A stretch of DNA of 43,706 bases from JAFGOG01 sp034429215. Lineage in GTDB: Bacteria > Chloroflexota > Anaerolineae > JAAYZQ01. The position numbers were made by a program, and so were the translations under genes. The notes under the pieces were generated by a model that ran no database searches, was not told the DNA's origin, and saw only the letters and a program-made list of their open reading frames with translations. The stretch covers positions 1 to 43,706 of the forward strand of contig DAOUGI010000123.1 of NCBI GenBank assembly GCA_034429215.1, given 5' to 3'. Shown here piece after piece: positions 1 through 11,862 of this stretch (position 1 is its first letter; every line of letters begins with the position of its first letter).

Positions 1-42
1 CACCAGGGACGGAGAGCGTCATCGTGTCGCTGCTGGCGACAG

Positions 43-549
43 CTAGTTAGCGCCAGCAGCGAGCCTAGCTGCCCGGCCGGGACTCAGCCTTGCCGCCAGT
101 ATCTCACCCGCAAGGACTGCACCTGCAACCGCGGTCGCGAGCCAGATGCCCCATAGCCTCAGACTTGTTGCCCCGTACTGGTACCAAAACCCGACCGCGG
201 CGACTATCGATAAGGCGAAAGCCAACCCCCATGCCGTCAAGTGAAGGACCCATGGCCAGCGGTGTTGTCCGTCAAGGACGAGTAGAAGCATTGTGCTGAG
301 AAAGGGCAGTCCCGGCAGGAGGAGCAACCAGAAGAGGCCATCATCGCCCCATTTCAGGCTGACCCCGATCAGTGTCCAGAGAGAGGGCGTGCACGCGCAA
401 CGGCCATCACCCAGCCAGACCAGGGGAGCAGAGCACGATTCCTTTTGGTCGGAGTGTATGTCGAGGGTCCAAGGCCCGGCCATGGCCACCAGCAGCAGGG
501 CCAGTGCAGCCACCCGGCCGACTATCTTCAGAACGCCAACCCAAGTCAT
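43..549 (-). CDS. Four-helix membrane protein of unknown function
   Basis: I do not recognise this family. The protein is about 168 residues and has four hydrophobic segments, at roughly residues 6-28, 73-95, 100-125 and 132-150, so it should be an integral cytoplasmic-membrane protein. A polar loop between helices 1 and 2 holds three cysteines and probably faces outward. The ATG at 549 is chosen over upstream in-frame codons because GGGAGG lies seven bases before it and a consensus promoter sits about 110 bases upstream. A 10-bp inverted repeat (29-38 with 51-60) surrounds the stop codon but has no T-run. No neighbour on the same strand gives a functional hint. Confidence 0.6.
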   Translation of the reverse strand: MTWVGVLKIVGRVAALALLLVAMAGPWTLDIHSDQKESCSAPLVWLGDGRCACTPSLWTLIGVSLKWGDDGLFWLLLLPGLPFLSTMLLLVLDGQHRWPWVLHLTAWGLAFALSIVAAVGFWYQYGATSLRLWGIWLATAVAGAVLAGEILAARLSPGRAARLAAGAN

Positions 550-659
550 AGGACTACCTCCCTCTCCTGGGCCAAGTGCGGCCTGGAGGCTTTGCATGAA
601 CCGTCCCGGTCGAGCCCTCCGCCGATTTGCGGTCGCGAGAGCAGCGCCCTAGGCAGCTC

Positions 660-688
660 ACTATAGCACGCTGAGGTAAACCTGTCAA
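660..688 (-). promoter_or_regulatory. Sigma-70 promoter for the 43-549 gene
   Basis: Reading the minus strand, TTGACA (683-688) and TATAGT (660-665) are separated by exactly 17 bases. Transcription would start near 653, giving a leader of about 100 nt before the ATG at 549. Confidence 0.7.
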
Positions 689-899
689 ACGAGGGTGCAG
701 GGCGTCCACGTCCAGCCGTGCTGCAGGCAGGGGCGCCCACCGGGACCTCTTGGCTGTTGCGTGGCACGTCTTCAGTCTGCGGTGAGGGGATGCCGGGGAA
801 GAGCCGGGATCAGATCGGGCTGGGCGTGACCTTCATCACTCGGCAGTAAGCCGCAAAGGCTAGGTCACGCCGGATCCTGCGCTAGGCTGTAGTTAGCTC
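689..899. other. Gene-free stretch with one inverted repeat
   Basis: No supported gene is seen between the promoter at 660-688 and the fpg stop at 900. The one structure is a 9-bp inverted repeat, GGCGTGACC (823-831) with GGTCACGCC (863-871), enclosing a second small hairpin (CGGC agtaa GCCG, 841-853). It lies just downstream of fpg, but neither strand has a T-run, so it is not a convincing intrinsic terminator. Confidence 0.4.
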
Positions 900-1751
900 C
901 TAGGCCGGTGCGTTTGGTGGTCTAGGTGTCTGGCACCCCGGGCAAATATAACTCCCCGTGCTCCCCGTCCGTATCTTGACCAGCGGCGTCCCGCACGCCG
1001 GGCACGGCGCTCCCTCCTCCCAGTGGAACAGGTACGGATCGTCCCATCCGCCCTTCTTCCCATACAGGTTCAGCTCGAACGGCGCCCCGCCCGCGTCGAT
1101 GCTCCCCTGCAGCACCTCCCGCAGCGCCTGCCACAGCGCCGCCACCTCCTCATCCGTCAGCGTCGGGATCGGCCGCAGCGGGTGGATCTTGGCCTTCCAC
1201 AGCGGCGTCTGCACATACACATTCCCAATCCCCGCGATCCGATCCTGGTCCAGCAGGAACGTCTTGATCGCCCCCCGCCGCCCCTTCAGCAACGCCCTGA
1301 ATTCCTCCAGCGACAGATCCAGCGCATTAGGCCCCAGCTTCCCCACCATCGGATGGTCTATCTTTGTGTCCTTCGTGTCCTCTGTGGTTAGATCTCCTAT
1401 TGGCGCGTAATGCGCATACCCAAACCACCAAAAATTGACGACAATGGCCGCTCCGTCGGCCAGGTCAAAAATCAGTCGATACTTCTCCGGCAAGTGGCTC
1501 CGGTCTGTCAACAGGATTTCGCCCCCCATCCCCAGATTGAGCAGCAGCCAACCTTGGGATGTCTCCACCTGTAACCACTTGCCGTGGGAAGTGACAGAAA
1601 GAAGCTTGGCGCCGGTCAATGCGGACTGGAACTTTTCTTCCGGCATGTTCAAGCACTTTGGCTGCAGCACCTCAATGCGGCTGATAGTCCTGCCGACCAA
1701 CTCCTTTTGCATGTCGCGGGCAAAAACCGCGATTTCGGGTAATTCAGGCAT
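900..1751 (-). CDS. mutM: Formamidopyrimidine-DNA glycosylase family (Fpg/MutM)
   Basis: A base-excision repair enzyme that removes oxidised purines such as 8-oxoguanine and cleaves the abasic site. The start is fixed by the N-terminal PELPE, where the processed proline is the catalytic nucleophile and the next glutamate is essential. The HGKWL segment near residue 56 carries the conserved lysine, and the helix-two-turn-helix region contains GIGNVY. The C-terminus has the zinc finger with two CxxC pairs (CPAC and CPGC). At 283 residues the length is normal. An acidic/lysine-rich run (LTTEDTKDTK) at about residues 120-129 is not typical of the family and matches a dispersed DNA repeat (see the repeat at 1358-1393). 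The NVYVQTPLW stretch differs from the usual NIYVDEALF, so it could be a divergent Fpg/Nei paralogue. Confidence 0.88.
   Translation of the reverse strand: MPELPEIAVFARDMQKELVGRTISRIEVLQPKCLNMPEEKFQSALTGAKLLSVTSHGKWLQVETSQGWLLLNLGMGGEILLTDRSHLPEKYRLIFDLADGAAIVVNFWWFGYAHYAPIGDLTTEDTKDTKIDHPMVGKLGPNALDLSLEEFRALLKGRRGAIKTFLLDQDRIAGIGNVYVQTPLWKAKIHPLRPIPTLTDEEVAALWQALREVLQGSIDAGGAPFELNLYGKKGGWDDPYLFHWEEGAPCPACGTPLVKIRTGSTGSYICPGCQTPRPPNAPA
1358..1393 (-). repeat. Dispersed 'NHEGHKG/DTKDTK' repeat inside fpg
   Basis: On the minus strand this stretch reads as a series close to CTAACCACAGAGGACACGAA followed by GGACACAAAG. A noncoding copy of the same repeat is at 11738-11770. Here it is in frame and codes for the LTTEDTKDTK run of the Fpg protein. 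Confidence 0.6.
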
Positions 1752-1832
1752 AATCCCCTCCGGCTCAGTGTATGGCCATCTTCCGTTGTAACTGCGTGAT
1801 TTCTCCTACATTTTTTGAGGCTTCCAGTAGCT

Positions 1833-2603
1833 CTAGAATTCCGGCGCCTTCTGAGCCTCGTCCAGCTTTTGCTCCAGATCCCTTCGTGCGAGATAATGGT
1901 AGCAGAGCAGCCTTCCGTCGTAGACGATCTGGAACACGCCGTACGCCGAGGGCGCGGACTCGCGCACCTGGCGGCTGCTCGTCAGCTCTACCACGGGTGC
2001 CTCGATCCCGCGCGCCTCCGCCACCTCCAGGACGATCCTGGTTGCAGCGGGGATGTAGGGGCACTGGCCGGCCTGCACGACGGTGAGTCCTGCTCCGTAC
2101 CGCCCGGCCCTCTCGTCCCAATCTGCCGGCAAAGAGGGAAGGGGCCCCGGCTCGAACTGCTTGACCAACAGCTCGAACGAGGGTGGGGCCTGGTCGACCG
2201 ACTGAAAGCCCTGTTCGACCAAGAACCTCTTGTGCACCAACCACACGGCTTCGCTGGTCAGGATGGCCACCCCTCTCAAGCCCGAGGCCTGGCTGTCCCG
2301 CAGGCATTCGTCCAGCAGCAGCTTGCCGTAGCCCTTGCCCTTGCTTTGGCCGACCACCCACAGGCAGTGGATGAACATATAGCCTTCGGCCAACACCGGC
2401 CGCCAGGCATACTCGCCGGGGATGTACTCGATAAAGCCGCGCCCTCCCTCTTTGAGATCCAGCATCTTGATGCGCAGCCCTTCGTCGAACCGGCCTCGCA
2501 GCCAGGCCAGCTTTTTTTGGTATCCTTCCGATTGCTTTTTGCTCATCATGCAAAAGAAACTGGTCCGCTCTACATTGCTGGCATTGACGTCGACAAGGTT
2601 CAT
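1833..2603 (-). CDS. GNAT acetyltransferase with YoaP-like C-terminal domain
   Basis: Probable N-acetyltransferase of 256 residues. The first half is a GNAT domain: the strand/turn GQSKGKGYGKLLLDECL at about residues 78-95 is the acetyl-CoA pyrophosphate-binding loop (Q/RxxGxG/A). The second half resembles the C-terminal extension of Bacillus YoaP, with a thioredoxin-like GQCPYIP segment near residue 180. The substrate is unknown. The ATG at 2603 is preferred because GAGGAGAGG stands directly upstream; the frame stays open for another 28 codons without a better site. It follows no obvious promoter, and 2604-2855 upstream is gene-free. Confidence 0.75.
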   Translation of the reverse strand: MNLVDVNASNVERTSFFCMMSKKQSEGYQKKLAWLRGRFDEGLRIKMLDLKEGGRGFIEYIPGEYAWRPVLAEGYMFIHCLWVVGQSKGKGYGKLLLDECLRDSQASGLRGVAILTSEAVWLVHKRFLVEQGFQSVDQAPPSFELLVKQFEPGPLPSLPADWDERAGRYGAGLTVVQAGQCPYIPAATRIVLEVAEARGIEAPVVELTSSRQVRESAPSAYGVFQIVYDGRLLCYHYLARRDLEQKLDEAQKAPEF

Positions 2604-2855
2604 TCGCTTTCCTCTCCTCAAAGCTCTCAAGCCATAGAGCGCCCCATGCACATTGTCGTTGACAGGGTCGGGACGCCCAATATCCATCTTTACATAATTC
2701 TATGTCCCGCCCTGGACGCCCTGCCTCCTGAGGCGCCTGCCGCTCCGGCCGCTCCGCCGTCGCCGCTGCTGAACGAGGCATCGGCAGATGCCATGACCGC
2801 CGCTATCGCGCCGAAATCGCCGCCGGTGCCGGACAAACGACCGCCAACCTTTGCC

Positions 2856-4033
2856 TCACTCGGCTCCCGGCAGCGTAAAGAAGAACAGGCTCCCCCCACC
2901 AGGCTCGCTCTCGACGCCGGCCTGGCCGCCCAGCTTCTCGATGATGCGCCGCACGATCGACAGCCCTAGGCCGTGCCCCTCGACACGTACCTGGTGCAGC
3001 CGCTCGAATGGCGTGAACAGCCGAGCCTGCTGCTCGGCTGTGAGGCCCGGCCCATTATCGCGTACCCAGAAGGTGATTCTGGATTTCCCGCATCCTGTGT
3101 CGTGATGCTCTGTCTCTGCCTGCGCCGTCCGTTCGCCGGGTGTGTAGCCGACCTCGATCTGAGGTGGGGTGCCGCCGTACTTGATGGCGTTGCTCAGATA
3201 GTTGACCCACACCTCCAAGACCCAGCCGGCGCGGCCCAACGCCGCCGGCCACTCGTCTGGCGCCACGATCTCGGCCTGGCGTTGCCGGGCCATGTCCGCC
3301 AGCCGGCCCATCGCCTCGGCCATGATGGCGGCCATATCCAGCGGCTCCATCGGGACCCGCTCCATCTTGCGCACCCCGGCCAACAGCAACAGTTCCTCGA
3401 TGATGTTGTTCATCCGCCGTGCGTTGGTCGCGATCGTGTTGGCGCTCTGCTTGATCTGTTCCTGTGACATGCGGTCGAGGCGCCCTTCGATCATGCCGCT
3501 ATAGCCGGAAAGGACACTCAGGGGATTCCTCAGATCGTGTGCCACGGTGTGGGCAAAGGCGTCCAGCTCCTCGTTGCGCGCCTGGAGCTCGGCCAGCCGC
3601 TGCTCCAGCTCGGCGTTCGCCTCTTGGAGCTGGATCTGCAGGTCGCGCAGGGCCAGGTGGGTCTCCACCCGGGCCAGCACCTCCTGGAACTGGAAAGGCT
3701 TGGTGACATAATCCACGCCGCCGATCGCAAAGGCTTGGATCTTGTCCTCGATCTGATCCAGCGCACTGATAAAGATGATCGGGATCTCTTTCGTGCCTTC
3801 GTCGGCCTTTAACTGCTCGCACACCTGGTAGCCGCTCATCTCCGGCATATTGATGTCGAGCAGGATCAAGTCAGGTGGGGCAGCGCGCGCCGCCGTGAGG
3901 GCCATCGACCCGCTGACCACCGAGCGCACTTTGTAGCCCTGCTCGGTGAGCATAAAAGACAGCAGCCGCAGGTTAGCCGGGCTATCGTCTACTACCAGGA
4001 TGTCGCCTTTGCGCCGCCTCTCGATATTCTTGC

Positions 4034-4037
<4 letters not shown>
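2856..4037 (-). CDS. Response regulator-histidine kinase (REC-HisKA-HATPase)
   Basis: A soluble 393-residue protein with an N-terminal receiver domain (about 10-130), where the phospho-accepting aspartate is in LLDINMPEMSG near residue 61. A coiled-coil linker (about 130-160) follows, then a HisKA dimerisation domain with the phosphohistidine in AHDLRNPLS near residue 167, and a HATPase domain with N-box NAIKYG and G-boxes DNGPG and GHGLGLSI. The arrangement fits an intermediate relay kinase that is switched by phosphorylation of its own receiver. It overlaps the upstream hybrid kinase by 4 bp (ATGA), so the two are translationally coupled and probably act in one phosphorelay. No output domain or target gene is visible nearby. 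Confidence 0.9.
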
Positions 4038-8311
<4,274 letters not shown>

Positions 8312-8422
8312 CGCTTGTTTCTCCAATGCTCGGCGGCTCGTGGATGATCGCAATCAAGCTGTGGATCCCAAAGGCCGGCTTGGCTGCTTGAGCCACAAAC
8401 CGGGCGACCACAGCGCGCCCGT

Positions 8423-8452
8423 ATTATACCCTGCTTTTCCTGCCAAGTGCAA
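8423..8452 (-). promoter_or_regulatory. Sigma-70 promoter for the hybrid kinase operon
   Basis: Minus strand TTGCAC (8447-8452), an 18-base spacer and a perfect TATAAT (8423-8428). It lies about 110 bases upstream of the kinase ATG at 8311. Confidence 0.6.
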
Positions 8453-8609
8453 GCCCTACATGAGCGATGCCGTATTCATGGCACTGAGCGCTTTTCAGCT
8501 CCTTGTCGCCGGTGTGGTCTTGCCTGTTTCATCTCCGACTATACGCTCATCTGTGCGCAGGGTTCTCAATCGCCGGCCATTCTCCATTCTCTCTCCCTAT
8601 CTGTTCGGC
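8453..8609. other. Divergent intergenic region, no gene seen
   Basis: The stretch between the kinase promoter (minus) and the phosphodiesterase promoter (plus) has no coding frame with a ribosome binding site and no strong inverted repeat that I can see. Confidence 0.4.
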
Positions 8610-8638
8610 TTGACAACCGCACACGTGTGTGCTAAAAT
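8610..8638 (+). promoter_or_regulatory. Sigma-70 promoter for the glycerophosphodiesterase/ABC operon
   Basis: TTGACA (8610-8615), a 17-base spacer and TAAAAT (8633-8638). The spacer contains a short palindrome (ACACGTGTGT), a possible regulator site. The transcript would carry a leader of about 150 nt (8646-8798) with at least two hairpins: GCCGGTCG paired with CGACCGGT near 8718-8738, and GGTAGGCT paired with AGCC..TACC just after it. I cannot assign that leader to a known riboswitch class. Confidence 0.7.
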
Positions 8639-8798
8639 CACCTCCACGCGGTTAATCAGTTCGGAGGATCTGAGACCTGAGGCCAAAGGTGGTTGCTCAT
8701 ATTCACTTCAATCGCCGCAGCCGGTCGCACCGACCGGTAGGCTCTCTGGTGATAGCCTTTACCGCGAATCATCACCTGCGGAGAAAGGCAGCCTAACG

Positions 8799-9722
8799 AT
8801 GAGAGTTCCGTGGGAACGTGCCCTCATTCCTGCCGTCCTGGTTCTTCTTGCCGGTTGTTCCTCTTCCGCCGCGCCCACCTCGGCCCCGGTCACCAACAAG
8901 ACCCGGCCCCTGATCATTGCCCACCGGGGCGCGCGCAGCCTGGCGCCCGAAAACACCCTGGCCGCTGCCCGCAAGGCCTTACAGGCCGGCGCCGACATGT
9001 GGGAGATGGACGTCGCCGTCACCTCTGATGGCGAGCTGATCGTCGTCCACGACGACACCCTCGAGCGCACCTGCAACGTCGCCGACCTCTTCCCCGACCG
9101 TCGCCCCTGGAACGTCTGGGACTTTACTCTGGCCGAGATACAGACCCTTGATTGCGGCTCCTGGTTTGTCGCCCGCGACCCCTTTGGCCAGATCAAAGCC
9201 GGCAACGTCTCGGCAGAGGAGGCCGCCTCCTACGCTGGCGAGCGCGCGCCCACCCTGCGCCAGGTCCTTGAGTTCACCCGTGACAACAACTGGCGGGTTA
9301 ACGTCGAGCTCAAAGAGCAGCCCACTGCCGGCCTGGGCCGCACCCTGGTCGAAAAAACGGTGGCCCTCATCCAAGAGCTGGGCATGGCCGAGGGTGACTG
9401 GGTGGCCGTCTCCTCCTTCAACCACGACTACCTCAAAGAAATCCAGACCCTGGACCCCCACATCCCCATTCAGGCCCTCACCAGCAAAAAAATCGCCGGT
9501 CTGCCTGCCTACCTGCAGCAGCTCGGCACAACCGCCTGCAACCCCAAGGCCGGCATCTGGAAGCCACAGGACCTTGCCGAGCTGGCGGCGAGTGGGATCG
9601 AATTCAACGTCTGGACGGTCAACGACGAGTCCGAGATGCAGCAGCTGATTCAAGCCGGTGTCCACGGCATCATCACCGACTATCCTCAGACCCTGCTGCT
9701 TCTCCTGGACGACAACCCGTAG
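8799..9722 (+). CDS. Glycerophosphodiester phosphodiesterase lipoprotein
   Basis: Hydrolyses glycerophosphodiesters to glycerol-3-phosphate and an alcohol, here outside the cytoplasmic membrane. Residues 1-20 form a lipoprotein signal peptide ending in the lipobox LLAGC (Cys20). The mature part is a complete GDPD TIM barrel: IIAHRGARSLAPENT carries the first catalytic histidine, EMDVAVTSDGELIVVHDDTLERT supplies the metal-binding acidic residues and the second histidine, NVELKE follows, and WTVNDESEM lies near the C-terminus. The frame is open far upstream, but only the ATG at 8799 gives a signal peptide. The ABC permeases and binding protein downstream match a Ugp-type importer, so this is probably the UgpQ-like member of the set, moved to the cell surface. 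Confidence 0.88.
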   Translation: MRVPWERALIPAVLVLLAGCSSSAAPTSAPVTNKTRPLIIAHRGARSLAPENTLAAARKALQAGADMWEMDVAVTSDGELIVVHDDTLERTCNVADLFPDRRPWNVWDFTLAEIQTLDCGSWFVARDPFGQIKAGNVSAEEAASYAGERAPTLRQVLEFTRDNNWRVNVELKEQPTAGLGRTLVEKTVALIQELGMAEGDWVAVSSFNHDYLKEIQTLDPHIPIQALTSKKIAGLPAYLQQLGTTACNPKAGIWKPQDLAELAASGIEFNVWTVNDESEMQQLIQAGVHGIITDYPQTLLLLLDDNP

Positions 9723-9769
9723 GGGCGCAAGGTCCCGCTCCCTTTTGGGTGCGGGACGGCAGTGCGCCC
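9723..9769 (+). terminator. Long composite hairpin between GDPD and the permeases
   Basis: GGGCGCA (9723-9729) pairs with TGCGCCC (9763-9769). Inside it GTCCCGC (9732-9738) pairs with GCGGGAC (9751-9757), topped by CCC-TTTT-GGG. It begins on the base after the GDPD stop codon. It has no uninterrupted T-run, so it may be a partial terminator or an RNA-stability element rather than a full stop. Confidence 0.5.
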
Positions 9770-9820
9770 TCTCCCTCGGGGGAGACCGCTGTTTAGTACA
9801 GCCCAAAGGGCAGTAGGGGC
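9766..9820. repeat. Palindromic ~55-bp repeat, copy A
   Basis: First of three related intergenic copies (A here; B 11610-11684; C 14875-14936). It begins CTCCCTCGGGGGAG, then a GCTGTTTAGTAC-type block, a second hairpin GCCC-AAA-GGGC, and ends AGTAGGGG. Confidence 0.55.
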
Positions 9821-9846
9821 AACTCTTTTTTCCAAGAAAGGAGTCT

Positions 9847-10773
9847 ATGGAAGGATCACCCGCCGTTAGCGGCAAAAAGAAAACCAACCGCCCCACGCGG
9901 CGTGATTTGAGGGACTGGCTGCGTGCCTTTCCCTACCTGGCGCCGTCGCTCATCGTCTTTACCATCTTTATCTTTATCCCGCTGATCCGCTCCATCATCC
10001 TCAGTCTGTACGCCACCAATCCCATCGGCCAGATGACGAATTTCGTGGGGCTCAAGTACTACGCGCGCCTGCTCACCTCCGAGGTCTATCAGAACAGCCT
10101 GCTCGTAACCCTCAAGTTCGTCCTCTACACCGTGCCGGGAGTGATTATCGTCGGCCTCATCCTGTCCACCCTGGCCAACCTGCGCATCAGGGGCATCACC
10201 GTCTACCGCATCGCCTTCGCCCTGACCATCTCCATCTCCGGAGCCACCGCCGCCCTCCTCTTCATGTTCCTCTACCACCCCCTTCTCGGCCACTTTAACT
10301 ACCTCCTCGGCCTCGTGGGCATCGACCCCATCCCCTGGCTCACCAGCACCCGCTGGGCCTTGCTCGCCGTCGCCATCCCCCGCATCTGGCTGCAAGCGGG
10401 CTTTGCCACCGTCCTCCTCCTGGCCGGCATGCAGGGCATCTCCGAAGAATACTACGAGGCTGCCAAGATCGATGGCGCCGGCTTTTGGCATAGCTGGCGC
10501 AGCATCACCGTCCCCCTCCTCACCCCCAGCCTCTTCTTCCTCCTCGTCGTCACCACCCTCAACGCCTTCCAGACCTTCACCGAGGTCAACGTCCTGACCA
10601 AAGGTGGGCCCGTCGATTCCACCCAGGTCGTTGTCCACGAGATCTACCGCAGCTTTTACTTTAACGGGCAGTATGGCTACGCCTCCGCCCAGGCCCTGGT
10701 GCTCTTTGTCATCATCCTGGCCCTGACCGCCGTCCAGTTCGGCGTGCTCGAGAAGAGGGTACATTACGAATGA
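9847..10773 (+). CDS. ABC transporter permease, UgpA/MalF type
   Basis: Membrane subunit of a carbohydrate-uptake (CUT1) importer, 308 residues with six predicted helices. The first follows a positively charged N-terminus (about residues 32-55). The conserved cytoplasmic EAA loop for the ATPase is visible as YYEAAKIDGAGFWHSWRSIT (about 201-220). GAAAGGAG lies six bases before the ATG. It overlaps the next permease by 4 bp (ATGA), so the two are translationally coupled. From the adjacent phosphodiesterase and the binding protein, the likely substrate is glycerol-3-phosphate or a glycerophosphodiester, but sugar specificity cannot be excluded from sequence. No ATP-binding subunit is encoded in the cluster. 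Confidence 0.88.
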   Translation: MEGSPAVSGKKKTNRPTRRDLRDWLRAFPYLAPSLIVFTIFIFIPLIRSIILSLYATNPIGQMTNFVGLKYYARLLTSEVYQNSLLVTLKFVLYTVPGVIIVGLILSTLANLRIRGITVYRIAFALTISISGATAALLFMFLYHPLLGHFNYLLGLVGIDPIPWLTSTRWALLAVAIPRIWLQAGFATVLLLAGMQGISEEYYEAAKIDGAGFWHSWRSITVPLLTPSLFFLLVVTTLNAFQTFTEVNVLTKGGPVDSTQVVVHEIYRSFYFNGQYGYASAQALVLFVIILALTAVQFGVLEKRVHYE

Positions 10774-11609
10774 GCAGATCCGCACGCATCCGCCGCACCA
10801 TTGGCAAGCTATTCCTCTACCTGTTCCTGACCCTGGCCGCCATCACCATGCTCTTCCCCCTCTACACCGGCGTCGTCACCAGCCTCCTGGGGGCCGATAA
10901 CGTCTCCAGCTACCCGCCCAAGTTCCTGCCCTTCGACCTCCGCTGGCAGAACTATGTCGACGCCGCCCAGCAGGCTCCCCTCCTGCGCTTCATCCTCAAC
11001 AGCTTTATCCAATCCAGCGGGGTCATGGTCATGCAGCTCATCACCGCCTGCCTGGCTGCCTACGCTTTTGCCTACCTGCGCTTCAGGGGCAAGAACATCG
11101 TCTTCCTGATCTTCCTGTCGACGATGATGATCCCCTGGGAATCGACCATCATCCCCAACTACCTCTTTGTCCAAAAGATCGGTTGGGATGACACCTACAT
11201 GGGCCTGATCGCGCCCTTCATGGCCACCGCCTTTGGCACCTTCCTGTTGCGCCAGTTCTTCATGTCCATCCCCAAAGACCTGCACGACGCCGCCATCATC
11301 GACGGCTGCTCCGACCTGCGCTACCTGGTCACCATCCTGGTGCCCCTGGCCCGCCCGGCCCTCGGCACACTGGCCGTCTACAGCTTCCTCCAGACCTACA
11401 ACCAATACCTGTGGCCCTTGCTCATCACCAACTCTACCGAGATGCGCACCGTCCAGATCGGCATCACCATGCTCCAGGTATTCGAGCGCGAGCAGTGGCA
11501 GGTCGTCCTGGCCGGCGTCGTCACCATCATGATCCCCACCCTCATCCTCTTCATCATCGCCAACCGCCAGCTAATCCGCGGCCTGACCGCCGGCGCCCTG
11601 AAAGGCTAG
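10770..11609 (+). CDS. ABC transporter permease, UgpE/MalG type
   Basis: Second membrane subunit of the same CUT1 importer, 279 residues with six predicted helices. The EAA-like coupling loop reads DLHDAAIIDGCSDLRYLVTI (about 170-189). It starts within the end of the first permease and ends 253 bp before the binding-protein gene. That gap is longer than usual and contains repeat copy B, which may separate expression of the abundant binding protein from that of the permeases. The C-terminus (NRQLIRGLTAGALKG) is typical of the MalG/UgpE family. Confidence 0.88.
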   Translation: MSRSARIRRTIGKLFLYLFLTLAAITMLFPLYTGVVTSLLGADNVSSYPPKFLPFDLRWQNYVDAAQQAPLLRFILNSFIQSSGVMVMQLITACLAAYAFAYLRFRGKNIVFLIFLSTMMIPWESTIIPNYLFVQKIGWDDTYMGLIAPFMATAFGTFLLRQFFMSIPKDLHDAAIIDGCSDLRYLVTILVPLARPALGTLAVYSFLQTYNQYLWPLLITNSTEMRTVQIGITMLQVFEREQWQVVLAGVVTIMIPTLILFIIANRQLIRGLTAGALKG

Positions 11610-11684
11610 CCCTCCTCTCCCTCCCCCTTGGGGGAGGGCCGCCGTACAGTGCCACCCAGAGGGTGGCAGGGTAGGGTGGGAGGA
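11610..11684. repeat. Palindromic ~60-75-bp repeat, copy B
   Basis: Begins with CTCCCCCTTGGGGGAG. The second arm is a perfect hairpin GCCACCC-AGA-GGGTGGC. The same layout appears in copies A and C with different paired bases. It lies directly after the permease stop codon. Confidence 0.6.
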
Positions 11685-11737
11685 AGAGCACCTGTATCCT
11701 TTCGGACACTATGAGGGACCAAAATGTCGTCTGATCA

Positions 11738-11770
11738 CCTTTGTTGCCTTTGTGTCCTTCGTGGTTAATC
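11738..11770 (-). repeat. Dispersed 'NHEGHKG/DTKDTK' repeat, noncoding copy
   Basis: The minus strand reads GATTAACCACGAAGGACACA and then AAGGCAACAAAGG, a series of near-identical 8-10 base units. It matches the run found in frame inside fpg at 1358-1393. Nothing else of note is seen between copy B and the binding-protein ribosome site. Confidence 0.6.
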
Positions 11771-11862
11771 ATTTTCAAGGGAGGTGATACCCAACACCGA
11801 GTCCGGAATTTACGCTGTTAGACCGAGTACCCATTTTTCGTTAGAGAGAGGGAGGAAAAGAA

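Noticed and set aside
823..871. Terminator of fpg
   Set aside because: The 9-bp inverted repeat has a 31-base loop and no T-run on the relevant strand.
1815..2969. 384-residue plus-strand frame opposite the acetyltransferase
   Set aside because: No motif or ribosome site; it spans an intergenic region and two minus-strand genes with good family evidence.
8646..8798. TPP riboswitch in the glycerophosphodiesterase leader
   Set aside because: CTGAGACCTGAGG is superficially similar to the TPP core, but the required CTGAGA..CCTGATCTGGATAATACC arrangement is missing.
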